From: Symsagittifera roscoffensis
Taxonomy: Eukaryota > Xenacoelomorpha > Acoela > Convolutidae
Reading direction: 5' to 3'
DNA: 64,000 nucleotides
Assembly: GCF_963678635.1 (NCBI RefSeq)
Contig: NC_087063.1
Coordinates: 9,086,386-9,150,385, forward strand
This document shows positions 1 to 11,845 of this stretch, piece after piece. The position numbers and the translations under genes are program-made. Numbering within the stretch: position 1 is the first letter of the stretch; each line of letters starts with the position of its first letter. The notes beneath the pieces were generated by a model that saw nothing but the letters and a program-made list of their open reading frames with translations, did no database searches and was not told the origin of the DNA.

Positions 1-1514
1 AAAATGTGTTAAGTCTCAAATGCAATTCAAATTGCAGAAAAAATTGGCCGACATTTTTTTGAAAAATTTCAGGCGGTATAGCCACGAAGTTTTGGAGTGG
101 TTGACTAAGCCGATTTTATCTGGATGAACTCTCTTTAGGTCGAATAAATTTTTGAAAACTTAGCTATCAAACATTTTGAATCCCCATTTTTCATACCTCC
201 TATTCCGAATTTCTTAAACATGTATACTCTATTTTCATCTCAAAATACTGAGTGTTGCTTGCAACAAGCAGCATAGAGAAATGAAATCAGAACTGGAAAT
301 TAACAACCGTCAAAAAATTGAAATAAATCAACAAAATTGATTCAAAAATTTGATGTAATCTAAACGGTGTTTATGCACTTTATTTGTAATTTTATTCAAA
401 AAGCAAAAGTAAGGTGAGCCTCGTGACTCTGGTTTATCTGATTTAGACAGATAGATAGAGAGAGAGAGACAGAGACCGGATCGAGTTTATTGCACAAACT
501 CAACAAGTAAAAAAGTGGAATATGCTGATAACGTTTCAGATGTCCATAATTAAATACTCGCTGCAGGCACCAGCCAAAAGCCCATTGAAGTCGTTTTGAC
601 ATTTGCAAAGTTTTTTCTTCTTAAAAAAGTTCAGCTTCAGTGTCTTGGTTTACACAGTGAAGCAGGTAAAAGATGTTCCCATGGCTCTGATATAAAGTCA
701 TATAACTCAAACTGAAAGCAAAATCTCAGCTAGGTCAAGCTGAGTTGGTCCACTAAAGAAAAATTTTAGGCTTCGTCGTGAAACCACAGCGCCTTCAGGC
801 AAATAAGTTAAAATAATCTTTGCAGAAACCATTTCAGCCAAAGACTGCTTCAACCTTTTAATAAGAAAAAATAGCAAACATTTTTAGGAAAAATATTTCC
901 AACAATATTTGTGTTTGGCATAGGCTTCTCAAGTGAAAATAACAGTATTCCAAAAAAGTGCTCGCTGCTCAAAAATATATACGAAAAATTTTTCATATTT
1001 GACAACAAATGATCAAATGTGCAAAAATATGATAAAATGAAAATTGACTTTTTAAGTTAGAAAGTCGTGGCGATTGAAAGCTTTGACGTCCCAAGCACAC
1101 GCATTTTTTGTCCGTTGGTAAAAATAGACAGAATCTTTCTTTTTTGCGCTCACGTGCAAACTATGCAAACACAATTTAGAAAAGGAAAAAAACCTGTTCC
1201 ATGTTGCCAAATTCTTGCTAGAAAACCACCAGAAACGGAGGCGGCTCAAACAAAAATTGGTTTCGAAATAATGAAACTGTTTTTAAGTTTTTGGAATTTT
1301 TTTTTATATTTTCCTTTGTCACCAGCAAAAAAATTTTATCCACCATCATCGACCAACAAAAGATCTTGACTGTGTTTGAACCAAGCAAGATTATTTTCTT
1401 CCTTCTCGACCACAAATTACAATTAAAACGCTCGACCAAGTTCCACCCAAATAAGATATTTTTCGTAGAAATACGAGCAAACAATCTGACAAAAATTGGG
1501 TTCTTCATCTGCTC
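1..1514. other. AT-rich non-coding DNA, no gene recognised
   Basis: Only short random-looking reading frames occur on both strands, broken by A and T runs. None has plausible codon use or a recognisable motif. There is a short GA-rich run near 456-475 (gagagagagagacagagac). I see no RNA gene. Confidence 0.6.
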
Positions 1515-1518
1515 ATCG

Positions 1519-1785
1519 TGCTCGGCTATGTGAGGTATGTTTCGACCGTGTTCGAATTATGTTTTACCATGCTCGAGGTAAGTTTCGACCGTGCTCGAAT
1601 TGTGTTTCGACTGTGCTCGAGGTATGTTCCGACTATGCCCCAGGTATCTTTCAACCGCGCTCTATGTATGTGCTGACCGTGCTCACGGTATGATTCAACC
1701 GTGCTCGAGATATTTTTGGACCGTGCTCGATGTATATTTCGACCGTGCTCGAGGTATGCTTCGACCGTAGTGAATTGTGCTCGAG
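1519..1785 (+). repeat. 21-22 bp minisatellite (TTCGACCGTGCTCGAGGTATG type)
   Basis: About 11-12 imperfect head-to-tail copies of a unit close to ttcgaccgtgctcgaggta occur at roughly 21-22 base spacing (for example near 1536, 1585, 1607, 1692, 1713, 1737). The array is much more GC-rich than its surroundings and each copy keeps a ctcgag-like palindromic core. Open frames across it are a by-product of the unit length. I see no gene function. Confidence 0.85.
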
Positions 1786-1869
1786 CGTACTCGAGCTATG
1801 TTTGAGTTTGTGCTCCACCCAAACCCTTGTTTTGGCTATTATTTTTCCGTCGAGCACTGACATGTGCTC

Positions 1870-4715
1870 GCCTTTGAAAGTCGAAACAAAAAATGAGCAC
1901 CTCGACCAGGGTGTTTTTTTTTTAAATTCTGAAAAGCTGTCTGTCCAAACTCGCTGTTATCTGAATGAAAAAGTATCTTCTCATGTTAAAAGTTAAAGGA
2001 AAAAGATCTTTCTTTATTTTTTTTATTGTTCATTTTTGTTAGTGAGTATCCAAATCTAAAAAGCCGAGTTTTTATCACAAATAATTAATAATTTTAGTTG
2101 AATCATTTTTCCCGGTTTCGTTGCTATTTTTTTTCAATTTGATCGAAAACATTTGATTTAATTGTGTATAATTTGTGACTTTTTTGGTACTTGTTATTTT
2201 GTTGAAATGTTTGGAAAAAAATCATTTCTGTCAATGCAATTTTCCATTTGCCGATTAGATCGATAGTTTTGCTTCTTTCTTTTTTAGAACCCGCTACTGG
2301 GTTATCAATTAATTTGTTCGTTGTAGCCGATGACCCCAATGTAACAGCAAAAAAATCTTTGTCGCCTCTAAAGTTGTCAAAAAATGTAACTTTGATACTT
2401 GTTTTTCTAATACCTTGATTAGTACGGGTTCATAAAACTTATGTTCGGTGGTTTCCTTTTAGGCGTCGTTGAGATTAAACGTTAGCAGGTTCCTTGGTGC
2501 AGGTTCCTCTGTTAGCAGGTTCCATTTCAAAACTTTCGCCAGTGAAAGATTGCTTATATCCTTTTCCGAATTGGACATCAGTTTTGGCTATTCTAACAAC
2601 ATCGCAAAGTTAGAGTTGTGGTCGACAAACTAGTTTCAATAAATGTTCCGTTCAACAATGCAATTTGTTGTGCAACGTGCTCTTTGTCACCTCATTAAGA
2701 GCTAATTTGATGCCACTGTTTGTTATCAAGTTTCTTGTGATGACAAACTCTTGAAGCTTATCGATGGAACAGTAAGTATATTTGTCCTTCAATATCTATA
2801 TATCAAATTTTTTAGTGATTGAACGTTACTTCCCGCAGAAACGGACTTTTTTCACTCTCTGTTGTAAAAAGTTCGAGGCTTTCTTTCACATATAAAGTTT
2901 TAAAACACACTTAAGACTTTATCTCCACAGATTTTTTTGGCTGTTTTTTTTTCAATTTTTTGCGGTGCTTTAGTTTGGTTTTAATAGCTGCATACGTAGA
3001 TGGTGAAACATGCAACCCATTGCAACCAAAAGACTTTTTTTCATCTCTGGTGTAATCTGATAGTTTATCAATGTAAGAAAGGTCAACTGACTATTTTTTT
3101 TCTGTGTCACAAACTATCAGTTTCAGACGCGGTGTTTTTCAACAAACTGTTCAAAATTTTGAATATGCAGGGCTCTGTTTGTGAATAATGTACCGCTTTC
3201 CTTCGTGAAATTTTGTTGCGTCTTTTAGTTTCTTTACTCTACCAAACAGTTCTGGATATTTTCTTGAAGGTTTATTTTTTTGTTGGTTGTCTTCAGCTGC
3301 TGTTGATTGGCTTTTTCTGTCTACGTCCTTTTTGTCGCTGCAGAATCAGAATTGTTTTTAAATGATCCGTATTATTCGGATTTTTTATTTTCTTTTTGTT
3401 CATTCCGTTTGGTTTTTTGCGCTGCCCGTTTTCTTTCATTGTCTGCGACAGGCTTTTTGGTTCTGAGTGTTTTACTGCTTTTTGTGCTAGAAATTGTTGA
3501 CGGTTTTTTGGACTAAAGAATGACTTTGCAAGCTCTACTTTTACGCTATAATCTTAATTGTTGATAAAAGTAACCCTACAGAAAAATTGCCCTGGATTGA
3601 ATGGAGGATGCTCAGTAAAACAGTTTATAACTTTCTCTATGTTTAAAATCGAAACTTTGATGGGAGTTTTCATGTTTCTTGCACAGCAACCCGTTTTGTT
3701 TTAATCACCATTTAGTTTATGAAAAACTTTGAATCAAATATTGCTTCTGGCTAATCTGTGCAGACAAAACATCGACTCTGGCGTTTGCAAACACTGAAGT
3801 TCTTTGCCTTAAAACTTTTCCTGCTTAATTTCATACTACTGATTCTACTTTTTGAATAGAGAAGTTTATCTACGAGACAACACAACTTAAAATTATTCCA
3901 GCAGAGTATGCTTTCCATTCGACAAATAAACGGAAGTTTTGCAAAAATTTGAAGAACAATTACTTGAATCAGGTTTTTGACGCAAACAAAGATTGTTGTT
4001 TGAAGAATAATTTGTTAGAAAGTGCTTTGCAACTTGATGTGTAACATCGAATGTTTTTGACATTTCAATTAGTTTGATCAGAATAACTTAATTGGATGAG
4101 AGTTTGACTTGAACAACTGTGTTCACTGACTGCAGTCTTTTTTAACAGCAAATCACCTTTCATTGATAATTGTAGCGTTTTAGACATTTACTGTTTGATA
4201 ATTGATGGATTTTGGATTTAATTAACAATAACCATTAATCATTGAAGATAATATCAAGAACTCTTTCTTCTTCGCGTTCTGTACCCTTCAAGCAACCATT
4301 TATCTTCATTTCAGTGTCTTTTCAAGAAGGTTACCTTAAACATGGTATCTATCCACGGTAACAAGAAAATGAGAACACCATCGATGATCGAGTCGAAAAA
4401 ACTTCAATGAAATGATGAGAGAACTATAAGTAGAATTCCTGGTATTTCAGAAAAACGCGCTGGTTAATTTGCAATCACACTTATTACGCTATGTTAAAGC
4501 TCAACCTGTTTTTGGAATCAATAATCGAATATTTTATTGAAAACTTATCAAGTGTTATTTAATATTGTATCTTACCTGCAAGGAAGAAGTAGAGTCAACA
4601 GTTATTAGCTAATCAAACTATTTTTTTTATCAAAATGATGATGCACAATTTTTGTATCGAATTAAGGAACTTTTTGAGAAGAACAACAACCTAGGATTCA
4701 ATTCCGAAAGACTGT
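1870..4715. other. Decayed DNA without a recognisable gene
   Basis: Frames longer than 60 codons (for example 3000-3188 and 3307-3516) are rich in Phe and Leu from T runs and look random. The stretch directly precedes the Maverick polymerase relic at 4.72 kb, so part of it (perhaps from about 3.9 kb) may be more of that relic decayed past recognition. This is an inference from position only. Confidence 0.45.
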
Positions 4716-4719
4716 AAAG

Positions 4720-5730
4720 ATAGCGAAACCAAATCACTTTTCCCTACCAATGGTTTGGAAGTCTGAACAAACTTGATTGTACCGAATTGTCAGCATAAAA
4801 ATCCTTTTTCTAGGTTAAGAAGAGCAACCCACCTGATAGAAATTTTCGTGATTACCAGATACTTGTTAAAAGTGACTTTAATTGAAAAAAAGCATTGCAA
4901 ATTGCAAGCATGTCAAAATTTTAACACAATGCTATAACAAGAAAAATCTTATTCTACGCAAAAATTGAATGAGTCTTATGAGATGAAAGAAATCGAAATG
5001 TGGAAATTGGCTTGCATGCTTCAAATATTGCAAGTGTTTGTCTAGATAAAACGACAAATCATATATTGTACCCGTTTTTGAAGAGGATAAGGATTCGTAT
5101 GAGAAAATGCAGAAGGATTGACTTATATACTATCAAATTCCACAGTTTGGTAAAAAAAATTCCACAGTCAAGAATAAAATCAATGCAAATTTTCCTAATT
5201 AAACATCTCCATCTACTACTTGGTATTTGAGCAGATCTAGTTTTGACCAGGTTCAATGTGATTTGATGAATAGTGACGTATTGAAAACTAAGTTTTCAGT
5301 TTTCCTTCAATTTCCAAAAATATTGACATTGGCCGAACTAATATTGGAGAATACCTGAAACACTTTGCCAAGGAGAAGAATTTTCCCACAAATCCACAGC
5401 TGAAGCTAATCATCAACAAAATCATCAACACAATCATCAAAAATGGCACAATCATCAACACCTTCTTAATTTCTTATTTAGACTTGGATTTCGATGCCCA
5501 AAAAGTATTTTTTTAAATTACACGCGTAGGAAATTTTGAACAAATTTGTTCAGTCTGTTGTAGATGCTCGACAAGAAGGCGATTAGAATCACCTGTTTGA
5601 AGTTGTTGGTAACACCATGAATCTTCTGAGTCACAGCTGGTAGTACGGTTACCAAGTCATGGGTAGATCGAGGCATTTATCATCGAAGCATCTCGGCGAT
5701 AAAAAGACCCATTTGTTGTAATATAAGATG
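4720..5730 (+). pseudogene. Relic of a Maverick/Polinton DNA polymerase B
   Basis: This is a second, older copy of the B-family polymerase whose better copy lies at 31.9-36.1 kb. Conceptual translation in shifting plus frames gives collinear matches. Near 4738 an FPYQWF block aligns with the FPYE-stop-F block of the other copy, followed by matching KSNPPDRNFRDYQ-like text. Near 5347-5500 come GEYLKHFAKEKNF and then YLDLDFDAQKV. At 5551-5700 come VVDARQEGD and YGYQVMGRSRH, matching VVDARSEGD and YGYQIMDRSRH. At least five stops or frameshifts interrupt it, so it is non-functional. I found no capsid or ATPase genes or inverted repeats belonging to this copy; it may be an isolated fragment. Identification rests on the internal comparison plus the polymerase motifs in the better copy. 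Confidence 0.7.
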
Positions 5731-5859
5731 AAGTAACTCAAAAAATATAAGTTGTATTTTTAAGGGTGAGGGAAAACTTGAACATTTCATAAAAATTTTT
5801 TGAGTCCTGTTCAGGTTATTGTTGGAATTTTAGCTTTTGTTGAGATATGGATAGATTAA

Positions 5860-6880
5860 CATGAATTTGATGAGTAATAATGCATAGATGCAGGCTAAAA
5901 TTGAACCATGTATAAATTTTTGAAGACAATTTTGATGCTTAACATTTTTTTCATACCTATAGTTAAAAAAATAAATATGTTAGAGAGTTAGAAAATGTTG
6001 TAACATGACCTTGATGAATCATAAAACAGGCGATGATGCGGAAACTCGTCATCACAAAAATTTTAAACTAAATTTTTGCAGCGTCACTGTTTCTATATGC
6101 ATAACCATAGTTAAAAAATTAACCATTAATGAGCTAATAGGTGATGTAATTTGACCTTGATGAGTCATACTACATATGATGAGGCAAGACTTACACAATT
6201 CAAAAATCCTGAGATTAAGTTTTGGATGCATTAACCTTTAGCTCCTTAACAAAGATCAAACATTAGTTGTTTTTGAGATATAATTTGATGTAACCTGATC
6301 TTGATTATTCTTAATGCATATGATGAGGCAAAACCCGAAGACTGCATTTTATGATAAAATTTTTCGATTCTGAATGATTTCTGTTTTCATGTCCGTTTTT
6401 GCAAAGTTAAGATTTTTTGAGATTTAAAATGCTGTAGCATGACCCTGATGAAGCATACTACATATTATGATCAATGCATATTTGTTAGACTTAAGTTATT
6501 AGTTAGGTTTAAATTCTGAGCAACTGTCATGTTAATTACTTTAGTAAAAACATTTACTGTTTCTAAGACTTAAAATGATATATAACGATGAGTCTCATTG
6601 ATGATATAATATGATCCTGATGTTCACTACTTTTTTTGAAAAATCAACAGTTAATGAGTTATCAAGGGGTGTAACTGGACCATGATGAGTCTTATTACAT
6701 ATAATGATATGATGTGCCATTATGGACAAAATGCAAACCTTGTGGTGACATAATTCACAATGCGAGGTAGTTTCTGTGTTCAATCATTCTGCAAAAAAAA
6801 AACATTATTTTTTGAGATTTAAGATGATGCAACGTGACATCGATTAGTCTTTCTACATTAGCTGAGGCAACAATTGAACA
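5860..6880 (+). repeat. Degenerate tandem repeat, period about 100-160 bp
   Basis: A block resembling tgatgagtcatactacatat followed by gatgaggcaa recurs with many changes near 5870, 6010, 6155, 6300, 6445, 6600, 6680 and 6840. It is usually preceded by gatgtaa-type text and separated by A/T-rich spacer. The copies look old. No coding frame crosses the array and the function is unknown. Confidence 0.6.
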
Positions 6881-7002
6881 AGGCACAACATTTTTTGCAA
6901 ACATCATCTTATAATTTTTTTTTGGCAAATAATTTTCTAGGTTTCACTCAGTATCGAGCTTGGCTCAAACTATTTCTGACTCAAGTCCACTTTGAGATAA
7001 AA

Positions 7003-7151
7003 ATGAAGAAGCTAAAAAACTCCAAAAGCTAGTTTTAGCTGCCCTAATTTAATGAAGAAGCTAAAAAAACTCCAAAAGCTAGTTTTAGCTGCCCTAATTT
7101 AATGAAGAAGCTAAAAAACTCCAAAAGCTAGTTTTAGCTGCCGTAATTTAA
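7003..7151 (+). repeat. Three tandem copies of a 49-50 bp unit
   Basis: Three nearly identical head-to-tail copies begin atgaagaagctaaaaaa and end gctgccctaattta. They differ by one A insertion and one c/g change. The unit itself contains the inverted pair agctag/ctagtttt agct. High identity suggests recent expansion by slippage or unequal exchange. Confidence 0.9.
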
Positions 7152-7432
7152 GTTTTAAGGTCTTAAATTAGGCATAATTCAGCTGAGTAAGCTTGCTTCA
7201 TTCGCTCAAATTAAGATATTAGACAAAAAATCAAAAAAAAATTGATACCAGTTTTTCACGAGACTGGAAAAAAACTTCGGAAATATTTTAAATTGGTTCG
7301 AATCACGACTAAAAATGCTTGAATTTGATTGATAACTCAACGCAGTCCGATGATTAATTTTAGTATCGATGATTTTGCGTGGCGCTTCAGTCATATTGGA
7401 AGTTCGCAGTTTTTTTACAGGCAATTGAACTT

Positions 7433-7777
7433 TCATTGAAGCTTGTAGCAGCTCAGACAAGTCTCCGTTGATAGGAGACTAGGAAGAACTGTAAAATAAT
7501 TAGCAACACACAAGAAACTTCCGTCCGTTGGATCACTGAAAATAATATCGGCATCATCCGTCAAAACACTAAGCCCCATCTTAGCGTGTTTCCATGAAGA
7601 GAACCATTGGTATTCCGCTTGTTTCGTCGGATCAGAAAACGCATACCACCGTTTCCAAATATCAGCGGTCACTGCCAAATACTCTTTTTTACTTTTGTTG
7701 TAGCAGATACTAGTGAGACCCTTCTTATTGCGCCCTGAGGAAAATGCATTATTTTCATTCTTGTTGAATGTTTGCAC
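7433..7777 (-). CDS. Possible exon of an unrecognised host gene
   Basis: This is a 115-codon minus-strand frame without an ATG start (the first codon of the open stretch is GTG), so it would have to be an internal or 3' exon. Its codon use is less AT-biased than the surroundings. The translation contains aromatic-rich text such as DIWKRWYAFSDPTKQAEYQW. It lies about 450 bases downstream of the next minus-strand exon candidate (8225-8807), which ends in a good splice donor, so the two may belong to one gene. Possible acceptor AGs occur just upstream near 7780-7790. I do not recognise a family, and the exon boundaries are not established. Confidence 0.3.
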   Translation of the reverse strand: MQTFNKNENNAFSSGRNKKGLTSICYNKSKKEYLAVTADIWKRWYAFSDPTKQAEYQWFSSWKHAKMGLSVLTDDADIIFSDPTDGSFLCVANYFTVLPSLLSTETCLSCYKLQ

Positions 7778-7795
7778 TTCTTGTCCACTTTCATG

Positions 7796-8200
7796 GATAA
7801 TAATCGATTATAATGTCATTTTATAGTCAGTAGACATAAAATAACAAAAGTAATAACAAACTTTTTGCGTTTCTTAGGGAACGTGTTTGTTCGAGTTCTA
7901 AATTTGCAGAACGTTGATTTTTTAACAATTTGGTGTCATTTTGATGCAACTGTCCAAAATACTCATCCATATGTTTCAAGAGTTCAATTAGCTGTAAACA
8001 ATTTTTTGCAGAAAAAAAAGTTTTTCATGGATTTTTGTGGCCCATAAAAATTGATTATTTTGTCAAAATAATCGATTATAAAGATTTTTTAAATATTGAA
8101 AATATTCGATTATAATCCCCTAAAAATCTATTTTCATAGTTGAATGGGTCGATTATCTATATGGGTGAAGTTTTTTGCCGATATAATCCATTATAATCAA
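7796..8200. repeat. Cluster of ATAATCGATTAT-type palindromes
   Basis: The palindrome ataatcgattat or close variants occurs near 7796, 8066, 8107, 8150 (half) and 8180 within about 400 bases, in the putative intron between the two exon candidates of the gene on the minus strand. The ATCGAT core with flanking TAAT/ATTA could be a protein-binding site. This is a motif observation only. Confidence 0.5.
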
Positions 8201-8220
8201 CTATTTCATAAAAAAACTAT

Positions 8221-9045
8221 TTACCTTGGCAAGCACAATTTGAGTCTTAGCAATTGGGATTCTGCTCCTTTCGTGAGAACCAGTTGATATTTCCCACCAG
8301 CTGAAGTGCAACTGGTGATCTTGAAGTCTTTGGGAGCCACCACATCATACGTGTTCTCAAATGTCACAATTATCTGTTCACTCCCGAAATCTGACACCAT
8401 GATAACATAAAAAATATCAGTTTCTGAATCAGCTTGAAGAGAATAAACAAATCGCTCTTTGCAGTTTTTGTTATTGTATCTGTTCTGGATAACACCGCGG
8501 ACTTGTTCCCAGGTACCACTTATACCCACTACTGACTGGTCGGTATATGAATTGTTAAAGATACTGTAAAGATATTTGCCCTGAATGCTTTGCGATATCA
8601 TTTCTTTTCTAGATGGTAGCCTCCAATTATCCAACTTTATCGGTCTCAAAGCGTTTTCTTTTTCTACAGAGTGGAGTACCTCGATTAGTTCTTCGTACTT
8701 GTAGCCTCCATCCTTTGAGGCACACCCCTCAATCCCACTGAATTCAGGAATTCGTTCGAGCGTTCCACCTTTTCCACATAGGTAACACGTGAAGTCACCA
8801 CCTTCACCTAAATTACAAAAAATGAAAGTAAGTGAATTGGCAAACGCCGGGAGAATTTCGCAGCCATAAGGAAATTCAACACTCAAATAAATCAATACGC
8901 TCAAAAGTAATATGCGAATCAATGCATAAAGAGAAACAAGCAAACTGCTACACAAAACTGGATTTTCACTATCAAACGAAAACCAACTAATCGCAAGAAT
9001 AGCCGGTTGCTGTGGCAGTAGCACAGAATGTTCCGACCATATCAT
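8221..9045 (-). CDS. Unrecognised, probably secreted protein (host gene, one or two exons)
   Basis: A 274-codon ATG-initiated frame. Residues about 40-56 form a hydrophobic stretch (LIRILLLSVLIYLSVEF) followed by a Cys, like a late signal sequence or membrane anchor. The rest (residues about 80-274) is a soluble domain with paired Cys residues (CYLCGKGG; CASKDGG) and mixed beta-like text. Two splice signals complicate the model. TTTTTTGTAATTTAG directly before GTGAAGG (AG at 8808-8809) is a good acceptor. CCAAG followed by GTAAAT at 8225/8224 is a good donor that removes the terminal stop codon. The real exon may therefore be 8225-8807, continuing into 7433-7777. Codon use is clearly better than background. 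I recognise no family, and no catalytic motif is visible. Confidence 0.55.
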   Translation of the reverse strand: MIWSEHSVLLPQQPAILAISWFSFDSENPVLCSSLLVSLYALIRILLLSVLIYLSVEFPYGCEILPAFANSLTFIFCNLGEGGDFTCYLCGKGGTLERIPEFSGIEGCASKDGGYKYEELIEVLHSVEKENALRPIKLDNWRLPSRKEMISQSIQGKYLYSIFNNSYTDQSVVGISGTWEQVRGVIQNRYNNKNCKERFVYSLQADSETDIFYVIMVSDFGSEQIIVTFENTYDVVAPKDFKITSCTSAGGKYQLVLTKGAESQLLRLKLCLPR

Positions 9046-10429
9046 TCAAAAAAAACTTCAAAAAGATTTTTTTTTTCAAATTTAAGTCATTGTTTGTATG
9101 CAATTTGATTATAAAAAATTCAAAAGTATAGAAAGTAAGTGAACTAGGAATAATGGAAATCATTTGTCAAAAGGAAAATTGCAGAAAATTTAAAAAAAGG
9201 TGATTTTTCGAGGTAGCCCTAAAATGTTTTGGAAAACTTATTTGACAAGGAGGCGCCAATTTGAGTAAGGTTTTTGCCCAAAAAGATAAAAAAAAAGCTT
9301 TTATTTTAGTAAAATTACAATTTCATAGCCTAAAAATTTCATATAACGACGTTAATCTTTGTTTGAAGCTTGAATTATTTAGTGAGTACATTTATTCAGA
9401 CATAAGATACTCACAGGGATCGACTCACGGGCCCTGAGGCCCCTCGAGGAGACGTCCCACAAGGTAGACTTTTACAGAATAAGTTGAGGAGAAAAAAAGC
9501 AGGATTTAGATCACTTGTGAAATATCCAGTGAAGTAATTCAAAATTGTCTGAAACAAAATTACGTTTAGTGTTTTGTACTTATGAGCTCAATTGAGATTT
9601 TGACATAACTTTCAAGTTCAACGGAAAAAGATTATTCGCCGAAAAAGAATTGCAAAACTTGAGCACTTTAACGCTAGCCGATTTTAACAAGCAGTTAAAT
9701 TTAACAGATTTTGAACGTAGCTTTCTCAAGCTACGGGCACGTGTTTGCCTACAGTTATTTATTTGATTAAAATCCAAAAATTTTAATGGCGATTTACCGA
9801 GTATTTGATAAATAACTTCTTGAAAAACAGTATCTAGAAACAATTCAAAAACGGTATCAATATTATATTCTGAAAAATTTTCCGTAATGTGATCAAATTT
9901 GCATTTGCGCCTAAAGAAAATAGTTCTAAGAATTCGCTAAGAAATCGCCTTAATCGCTCAAAATTAATCTGAAAATCAATAAAATTAATTTGTGAAAAGT
10001 TGATTTTTGGAAAAATGGATGAAAGAGCTCAAAAAAATGACATATCAGTCGACCCATTCCGATGATTATTTTTTGGTACCTCAAATTGAGCTGAAAAAAA
10101 GGAAAAAATTAAAATATACTCAAAACCAAAATTTTAATGATCGGAACAACAAAACAATCATACTTCACACTTTTGTTATGACATTTGCCTACGACTCCTG
10201 CATAGAACAATTGGGTCCTTTCATTACGAGATCAAACTGTGCACTGGATATGCGCACCATTTTGTGTCTGTATTTTCCTGGATTCCAGAAACAACTCTTT
10301 AAACATTTCCCAAAACGTAAGTGGATTCCACCTACAAAGTTTCCATAGATTCCGCGTAAAAATACCAGTAACGTAAATTTTGTCGGCATATCAGTTTTGC
10401 TGGGGACTCCGGTTCGAACGAATTGCGTA
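9046..10429. other. AT-rich non-coding DNA with one GC-rich patch
   Basis: No convincing gene. A short GC-rich patch at about 9419-9465 stands out and can form a small hairpin (GGGCC, loop CTGA, GGCCC). The frames at 9580-9843 and 10007-10348 lack plausible composition. Confidence 0.5.
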
Positions 10430-10720
10430 GTTGTTCCGGATTCCGCAAATACAAGCGGATCCCGCAAATTTAAGTGGATTCCCCAAATATATGCAGATTC
10501 CGCTTAGAATTTGCGGAATCCGCCCACAGTTTGTTTTTTGTTCGCTGACATTTTGCGGGTTCCGCTTAGCATTTGCAGATTCCAGTTACAGTTGCGGATT
10601 CTGCGACAGCCTAAGTTTAAATAACACATATACTAGGATCTGCTCATGGATTTCACGAAGTATTCCGGAAATCGCAAAATTTGTTGAGGATTCCACAATG
10701 GTTGTTGCGGATTCCGCAAA
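10430..10720. repeat. Degenerate repeats of GCGGATTCCGCAAAT
   Basis: About ten variants of ggattccgcaaat or its inverse atttgcggaatccgc are scattered at irregular spacing (near 10436, 10453, 10473, 10495, 10513, 10555, 10575, 10595, 10655, 10700). The core ggattccgc/gcggaatcc is nearly palindromic, so copies can pair in either orientation. Small frames here are by-products. Confidence 0.65.
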
Positions 10721-11150
10721 TTTGCCTGTTTTTGGAGCAATTATGAGCAATACAGTGTTTTAACTATTTGTCCGTGGAACCCAAAACAGCATAGAATATC
10801 AAATTAAAGTAGCGATGTTTCGGGTTACATGACAAATCTGATTTTGGCTGGTTGCGAAATTGGCTTACAATTCAGAAAATGCACAATTCGGTTTTGTAAT
10901 GATAATTTTTCGCGCTCGATATCAATGAACCTTTGTTCGGGGTCAAGAGAAGTTATCAAATCACAAATTAGTTCTTCCCCGTTAGTTCCTTCAGTTGTTT
11001 AAATTTTTTCGTCACAGGCATCGTTGAGTATCAAAAAGATTTTTAATTATGTTTTATTGTTCCGCAATAAATCAAGCGTCTCCAGTTTGAGAGGTGTATA
11101 TTTTTTAAGATCTCGCAAAACCATTGTAGAATTTAAAAATGACTCTTTAG
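10721..11150. other. Flank of the Maverick, nothing recognised
   Basis: AT-rich sequence with no gene. I looked for a 6-base target-site duplication by comparing the bases outside the two ends of the Maverick (before 11151 and after 36877) and found no convincing match, as expected if the ends are old. Confidence 0.5.
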
Positions 11151-11732
11151 AGTGATAGATAATGAGGCTAAAATTGGGGGGGGCATGGTGGACCCCATGT
11201 ATTAAGATACTTTATAGATTTCCGGTCCGCCATGCTAAGTATTAAGATTAGGTATAGAGTCTACAATATATTTAGATAGGGGAAAAATAATGATAATGCT
11301 TCAATCTGATATTAAGAAAAAGAAAAATGGTATTTGTTTGGGTTTTGTGTGGAAGTGTCTAGTTTTTTTCGCAAAAAATTTGGCGCGCGTTATTTAACTG
11401 TTAAAGATCACTGTTTATTTACATGTAGTTTGTGCAATGAAGTTCTGGTAATTAGTTTTTTGGTACATGGTAAATCAATGGTATTTTTTTTGGGTAAAAA
11501 TTGAGATTTTTTATCAAAAAATTGAAAAACTTTCAAAAAATTTTCAAAACCCGATAAGATTTGGTATAAATCGAACTATTAACGCTTTTATTAGGTGATA
11601 TTACTTTTTGAAACAGTGTTCATCTGCCTGAGTTATGCTGAAACCTTTTGAAACTTCGCAAAATCAGTTTATTGAAAAAAAATAAATTACAAAACCAATA
11701 AGGAAATCACTGCATCGTATAGTAAATTAACT
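11151..11732. repeat. Left terminal inverted repeat of the Maverick
   Basis: Its outer end reads agtgatagataatgaggcta, then a G run, then catggtggaccccatg. The reverse complement of the right end gives agtagatattgacgctaaag, a G run and catggcggaccccatg. Matching continues inward through gtctacaat, gataatg, ggcgcgcgtta, gaaacagtgttca, ttatgctgaaac and atcactgcat. Divergence is substantial (many substitutions and indels), showing age. Confidence 0.85.
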
Positions 11733-11845
11733 GTCATAATTAAGAACTAGAAAAAAAACACTGATAAATTCAAAACATGCACAGCAAGAATATTTTTGAA
11801 GAATCTCTTGTAGAATTTCAAAAGAAGAAATGGTGAAAGAATTGC

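Noticed and set aside
9419-9465. GC-rich hairpin patch considered as a small structured RNA gene
   Set aside because: The stem is only about five pairs, with no promoter elements or recognisable RNA family features.
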